From the NCBI GenBank assembly GCA_903813345.2, contig CAIIXF020000005.1, forward strand, positions 26,105,375 to 26,169,374: a DNA stretch of 64,000 nucleotides. The letters are read 5' to 3'. The notes beneath the pieces are model-generated. The model was given only the letters and a program-made list of their open reading frames with translations, did not search any database and was not told the DNA's origin. Of the stretch, positions 58,601-64,000 are shown in pieces. Position 1 is the first letter of the stretch. The number at the start of each line of letters is the position of its first letter. A program made the position numbers and the translations under genes. The stretch is from Owenia fusiformis (Eukaryota > Annelida > Polychaeta > Sabellida > Oweniidae).

Positions 58601-61600
58601 TCTCATCACCTGCCATTTGTTACAGATGGTGGATGCCGAACAAGAACCACCAAACACCGTCCAGAAAAAAGTTGAAGACCATAACATAAATTGGAAAATT
58701 GAAAATGTACATTTATTTAATCATGTAAAGTTTTAAATTCAGATGAACCATTATTATTACCACCTTGCCGAGCCTGTTCTAGGGGTATTAGTGCTAGTTT
58801 AGAAGGCATTTATTTTACGATATCGACCTGAGCAATATGCAACGTCATAGTGGCGGGTCAATAATGCATAAATGCCCGGCAATTTTCCTCGGGAAATTAG
58901 ATATCGTTCAGTGGTAATAATACTAATAAAGTCATTTCCGTCTTCAGCCCTCAGTCCAATATTTCACTATATTGCCCTTCCAAATGACATTTTTGTACTA
59001 TTATACTATAGAGTGGGATACAGGATATTAGGTAAAATTCTGACATTTAAAGCTCAGGCCCATAGCCAAAATTATTCAAATATCGTGATTTGCTTTTTGG
59101 AGCCTCTCAGTATAGCACATGTAGTAGTATATATGGTTTACCTTGAGCAATATGCAATCAAATCTGCAGTTTTGTGAATGAGCTGGGATGTACAACTATC
59201 TTGTTTAGTTACACCATTCACTCGGGTTCTCAGCCCAAGATTGTGAGGATCTAAAAACATAAATGATTGATGGAGATGAATCAAAACATTCCTACATGAA
59301 TAATCAATTGACAAATTTCCAGGGCGATGTTTGGCAATACTGTTCTTTCAAAAAAATCATGAAAAGTATCAAAATACATTAGGAACAAATTATGATTTGG
59401 TAATTCAAATACTCTCCAGCTTGAAAAAGGGTTTGAAACATTATTTTTCTATCTTTACCAAAATATATGTTTTCATTACCTAATATACATTATAAACTTG
59501 GTCAAGAAAAACTACTATGTAGAAAGCCCATGACTAGGTTAACAAAGACCACCTGTACCCATTTTAAAACATATTTTTGTAGATTAAATAAAACATTGTC
59601 AAAGCAAGGGCAAAATTATAGAATTTTTTGTAACAGACATTTGGAATTCCAGGGCATTTTATTTATGACAGATACAGGTTTCTGCCATTGTGGTTGCCAA
59701 TATTCGTGAAGATAAAATGAACAATAACATACCACTAATATCCTCTTTCATTACAATAGCAGGTCCTAGAGGGCAGAAGCAGTCCATACTTTTGCCAATC
59801 AACCACTGACCTTGACCTCTTGTTTTCTGCCAATCACGGGCACTGACATCATGTGCTACGGTGTATCCTACTACATGGTTCATGGCATCAGCTTTCTACA
59901 ATATAAACTGTCTGTTAGTGTGTTATAGCTCTACGCTCATTATATCCTGATTTTAAAGTTGGTAAAAGAAACTGAATCAAGAGAAACATCTCAAGGTTCT
60001 TAATATTTTTACATTTAGGGTGCTCAAGCGAAAAACATTTTGAGCCCAAAAACCTTCATCATATAATACTCTCTATGATGACAACATCATATTATCCTCT
60101 TGTACTCACGAAGATGACACAATTATAATACACATATACTCATTATGGTGACACCACATTATACAGATTATTGTATGATGACACCCTATAAACAAGTATT
60201 TACACCCTGTACATTGTACTCATGACATTGATATTTCTGAATGAGCTGATTGAGTCAGATTATAATTTGGAATAGACCTGGGAACAGCTCAACAAATTAG
60301 GGTTACACTGAACAGTATGTGAGGAGTTGTTGGGATTCATTCCTTAATCATATCATTAGTGTTAACTGTTTCGTTCACCTGTATGTTTTTGCCAGCCTTT
60401 CCGATGACTATGACCATCTCTACTTCCCAGTCCAAGGCCTGAAACAAAAACGATAATGTACAACACAATTTATAAAATACACATTCATGTACGTATTGAG
60501 TGATACCTTATATCATACCTTAGTCAATATCAATGGAATTGTTATCCTCTTTCTAAGTACTACATGTATTATTGGTCATTTTAAGCCAATTCTTTCACTT
60601 TTAGAATCTTGATGAAATTAAGAAAAATAGAAAATAGGTAATGCAGTTATATATTTATTATTTTTATTAATACGTACTATTTATTAAAGACCCCTTTTTG
60701 ACTCCTTCATTGTCAGTGTGTTTGTCAGCAATGCTCTTACCTCTGTTTCACTGGGGTATTGCAGATCATCCCCTGGGGATATGATGGTGCTTGGAAACTT
60801 ATTGAAAATAACTGGTTCAACTGGGATGGGGGCATTCTGTTCGTGGCAATGGTCCGCATAGTTCATTCCTATACATATCACCTAAACAGTAGAAAATCAT
60901 ACGTCATATGAAAAAGACAAAATGTAACACAGAATATAGGATAAAAAGTACAGGGTGACTTGCAGTTGATTGCAACCCATATGATATTTCAACATCTACA
61001 GTGTAAAGTAATTGTATTAAATATCAAACAGAAATTACTCAACATGCAAAGACACTGGGGAAAGCATGATTACATGAATTCATTTCGTGCATAACATTCT
61101 TTACTTCAACACTGCACAAGCAAGAAATAAATTCATATTCATACAAGCATTATTCTGAAATTCTGTTTTACTAAAGGACTTTATTGCTGGCTATATCCAT
61201 TAATATCAAATAGTTTCATTCCCAGGGTTTCATTGACACAAACAAACCTATAAGATAATCTAAAGTAATTGCACAATGAAAAACATTTCTTATTCATTTT
61301 AGATCATCTAGTAATGTTCATTTGTAATTTTTACTTACTTTGTCAGGATTTGTTATTGGGGCAAGCAACTTGACTTTGTCGCGAGACAACACATTTTTCC
61401 CACTCTCTACGACACTGAAAAATAAGTATGACAATTAAAAAAATATATATATAAATGGGATAAGACACACATTTTGGAAACACAAATACTGAACTAAAAC
61501 ACAGTTTGATTACATCAATATTGATTTTATACACTTCGTTAACACAATCTGAGATTGTCAGGGTGGGAACACAATTCGTTAATAATAATATTGAATGACA

Positions 61601-63306
61601 AAATATTTTTTTGTGAATACTGATATTGCCAGCTGTCAACACAGCTATTTTCAGATGTTAACACTGATATTGTTAGTTGTTAACATTGATATTGTTAATT
61701 GTTAACATTGATATTGTTAATCGTTAACATTGATATTGTTAATTGTTAACACTGATATTGTTAATTGTTAACACTGATATCGTTAAAAGTTAACACCGAT
61801 ATTGTGAGCTGCTAACACTGATATTATAATTTGTTAACTCTGATATTGTAAATTGTTAACACTGATATTGCCATTACTAAAACATGGTTTGATAGTATAA
61901 ATGTTGAATGAAAAGTTGAAAACACAGTTCATTAACACTAACATTGTCAGTTGGTTACACACTGATATTGTCGAAACTATTCAATTATCTATTAGAAACA
62001 CTTTGTTAACATTGATTTGCCATAACTGAAATACAGTTTGTCACTTTGTTTGCACTGTTATTGTCAGTTGTTAACACCGATATTATCAGAACAACAGCAC
62101 AGTTTATGAAGATACAGGTACATGTATAGACGGTGTGGCATAAAATTCATATTGCGCTCGTTATGTGCAGGTACTGTTTAAAGGGTTGCGATTAGCATCC
62201 CGTTTAAAAACAATATGGCGGCTCCAGGCGAATCAACTGGATCAGTCCATTTTTAAGAAATAAGGGGAGTTCTGTAAAATCCAGTTTATTGAAATTGTCT
62301 TTGAGATAAAGTAATCCGTTTATAATGATTTTGAAAACGTTATCCAAAGAGTTATTGCGTTCAAATAATACATGTACAACAGCCAATGTAAATTCTTGTA
62401 TTAGAAACCGGTTTGTCTTGCTTTGTTTCATTTGTAGGATATTTCATATGCCAAGCTGTGTGCTATTACGTTATGGGGAAATTTAGATGTCAATTTTTCC
62501 TTATTATACACAAATAGAAGATCCTGAAACTTCACCCATAAATGTGGAATTAATTTGTCAAAATAAAAATCACCCTTTTATAAATGTGTGACGATCTATA
62601 ATATACTTATGCTATATAACAGTTAGAGGTGTTGACACAACGACCTCGGACCTGTGAACCCTTGAGTATTATTCCGGGATCGGGCCTTTTATACTAAACG
62701 GTGAGCAACACCAGAAACGAGCGTTCGATTTGCTAAACTATATGCGTCACCCTTTAACACAGGAGTAAGTCACTAATGAGCGATGACCCCTCCCCTCCCC
62801 CCTCCTTTTATAACCTTAGTTTAAACACCATGTATTAAATATACATGTACATGGCAGTAAAAAGAGATGGGGTCCACAGTCGAAGAGAATTTTCTGGCGA
62901 AAGAAGATATCTATCTCGTTCAAAGAACGTATATTAGACGTCCGTGATGATGGGGTCACTGTTTCCGCACGCATACACAGTGTACATGTACATGTACATT
63001 GTACATTGCAGTGAGGTGAAACTTTGTAACATTTTTGTAGTTCACAGCATACTCACAAGAATTCATGGCGCATATGTACCTTTTAGCTGCAACAATTGCA
63101 TTCTGCCCAGCTGCCAAGAAATCCCTCATATTGTTTGGAATTGAACTGTTGCCTGCACTCAGGTCCACAATATTGCCTCCATTGCTAAGTTCAACCCCCA
63201 CCCCCTGCCTGTCACCCTCCTTGAATTGGACAAATCTCATGTCTCTGGGAGTCCCTGTATGAAATAGCCTTTTTATAAAACCAGGATTAAGTGTCCTCTT
63301 CAACAT
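55641..63306 (-). CDS. FAHD2: FAHD2-like fumarylacetoacetate hydrolase domain protein
   Basis: Eight exons on the minus strand: 63306-63080, 61414-61339, 60881-60741, 60438-60379, 59895-59733, 59250-59142, 58451-58364 and 55703-55641. All borders are GT-AG and all joins keep frame, giving 308 residues; vertebrate FAHD2 has 314. The N-terminus is basic ([15 protein letters not shown]) and suits mitochondrial import. [30 protein letters not shown], the metal-ligand pair of DWEVE (Glu153, Glu155), [11 protein letters not shown] (Asp184), [20 protein letters not shown] and the terminal [14 protein letters not shown] all match FAHD2. The family binds Mg or Mn in a FAH fold; the substrate of FAHD2 is not settled. 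ATTAAA on the minus strand (55592-55597) may end the transcript. Intron 7 contains a tandem duplication, intron 1 a minisatellite. Confidence 0.93.
56510..58215 (+). repeat. Tandem duplication of about 875 bp in FAHD2-like intron 7
   Basis: Copy 1 (about 56510-57340) and copy 2 (about 57385-58215) share long landmarks at a steady offset near 875 bp: 'tttattgtattttagg', 'tataattagtaca', 'aatttgtaatgataatta', 'cattggctcaaagt', 'tagatggcact' and 'gacaactggattt'. Divergence is moderate with small gaps, so it is old. No exon is inside either copy. Confidence 0.8.
58583..58690 (-). repeat. R3 repeat copy in FAHD2-like intron 6
   Basis: On the minus strand it reads GTCTTCAACTTTTTTCTGGA, then CTGTAACAAATGGCAGG and TTTTGCATGTTAATGC, in family order. 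Confidence 0.65.
61618..61870 (+). repeat. 22-bp minisatellite in FAHD2-like intron 1
   Basis: About eleven units of 'gttaaca(c/t)tgatattgttaatt'. Looser copies continue to about 62090, so the array has decayed at the right. GTTAAC is itself a palindrome. Confidence 0.85.
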
Positions 63307-63466
63307 GAAAACAGATGAAATAAGACAGAAACAGCAGTATTCATGTGATCTTTACTCCCCTAAGCCAAGTTGACCCAGTTAATGATCAACCAATCAAATA
63401 GCTTGAAAATAGGGCACACCTCCCAGAGTGCACTCTGAATATCATGTGACTTCTAAATTGGACAAA

Positions 63467-63480
63467 ATGTCGGCGGTCAG
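63467..63480 (+). other. Possible first coding exon of a divergent gene
   Basis: ATGTCGGCGGTCAG is followed by GTTTGT, a fair splice donor, 161 bp from the FAHD2-like start codon on the other strand. CCAAT occurs between them (63391). The rest of the gene would lie to the right, mostly outside the window. The frame is only 14 bases, so this is a guess. Confidence 0.25.
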
Positions 63481-64000
63481 GTTTGTAAAATTTTTAAAAA
63501 TTTCACACGTTTTTCCTTTATTGTGGTACTGTAACTGCAAATAAAGAGTTACAACAAAGTGTTGTTAAAAGTTGAACGCGTTTTTTCCACATTGATACTT
63601 TAATACTATTAAAATCACGATAAAATTTTGCTACTTATCCATTTATAAAACATAGATTCAATATTGCCGGTCATTTTATTCAAGTCAAAAAAGTCAATTT
63701 TACCTCAGCTCGTGAAACCGGGCGTGAAACTCAGTCAAACATGACAGTTAAGGAGACATCATAAGTACACTGTTGTGGGAAGTTCTACTATAGAGCTGAT
63801 TGTATATGATCAGGTTATGAAGGTAAAATTCCCGTTCCATACATGTATCTTTATGGATATTGCACATTTGTCTCTCATGCGTTGCACGATCCAATTGGTA
63901 CATTCGCTAAATAAGGTTTCGCTTCTATTTTACGAATTTTGCAATGGTCATATATTTGCGGTATTATTTGGCTAGAATAGCAAGATCGAAGTATGAATCT
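63481..64000. other. Window end, no exon seen
   Basis: Nothing in the last 520 bases could be supported as an exon. The frame at 63775-63975 has no recognisable content. Confidence 0.35.

Noticed and set aside
61618-61870. CRISPR-like array of about 22-bp units
   Set aside because: Units are directly adjacent with no unique spacers and lie in an animal intron; it is a minisatellite.
1-64000. tRNA or rRNA genes
   Set aside because: I looked for cloverleaf A and B boxes and conserved rRNA words and saw none; a covariance-model scan would be needed to be sure.

Overview
This window is nuclear DNA of an animal. The genes are split by GT-AG introns, the coding density is low, the composition is AT-rich, and introns and spacers carry many small inverted-repeat elements (mariner-like and hAT-like MITEs), minisatellites and large foldbacks. 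The recognised proteins (TMEM26, FAHD2, PLAAT/LRAT-type, Tctex1-type dynein light chain, C2H2 zinc finger) are metazoan. The secreted plant-type haem peroxidase is of a kind found in various marine invertebrates. I therefore read it as a marine invertebrate, but I cannot name the phylum from the sequence. No bacterial, organellar or viral gene was recognised.

Layout: 1-8 kb has no gene, with dispersed repeats, a TIR element and a foldback ending about 95 bp before the next start codon. 8.05-9.36 kb (+): two-exon secreted haem peroxidase. 10.6-13.8 kb (-): three-exon TMEM26-like membrane protein. 13.8-22.9 kb: a transposon graveyard (three-module mariner-type MITE, 5'-truncated LINE tail, decayed mariner transposase, hAT-type MITE). 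22.95-30.05 kb (+): eleven-exon protein with an AT-hook, eight C2H2 fingers and an acidic heptad-repeat tail. 32.4-35.8 kb (+): two intronless Tctex1-domain paralogues in tandem. 37.6-38.1 kb and 40.2-41.2 kb: two long palindromes, the second carrying a younger MITE in one arm. 41.3-43.4 kb (-): two-exon type II membrane glycosyltransferase. 46.0-50.5 kb (+): three-exon PLAAT/LRAT-like acyltransferase. 55.6-63.3 kb (-): eight-exon FAHD2-like protein, with a possible divergent first exon at 63.47 kb.

The genes do not form an operon or an evident pathway; they are neighbours with separate jobs (redox, membrane, transcription, dynein, glycosylation, lipid acyl transfer, metabolism). The only clear cluster is the Tctex1 pair. 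Exon joins were worked out by eye: every join given keeps the reading frame, uses GT/AG borders and restores a conserved protein motif where one is expected. Points most worth a second look: the peroxidase with its acidic and basic tail; an 81-bp duplication inside the zinc-finger gene that copies a half finger together with its splice donor; the heptad minisatellite in its last exon; the near-perfect palindrome whose arms each carry an ATG and a splice donor; and the foldback 29 bp past the glycosyltransferase stop codon.
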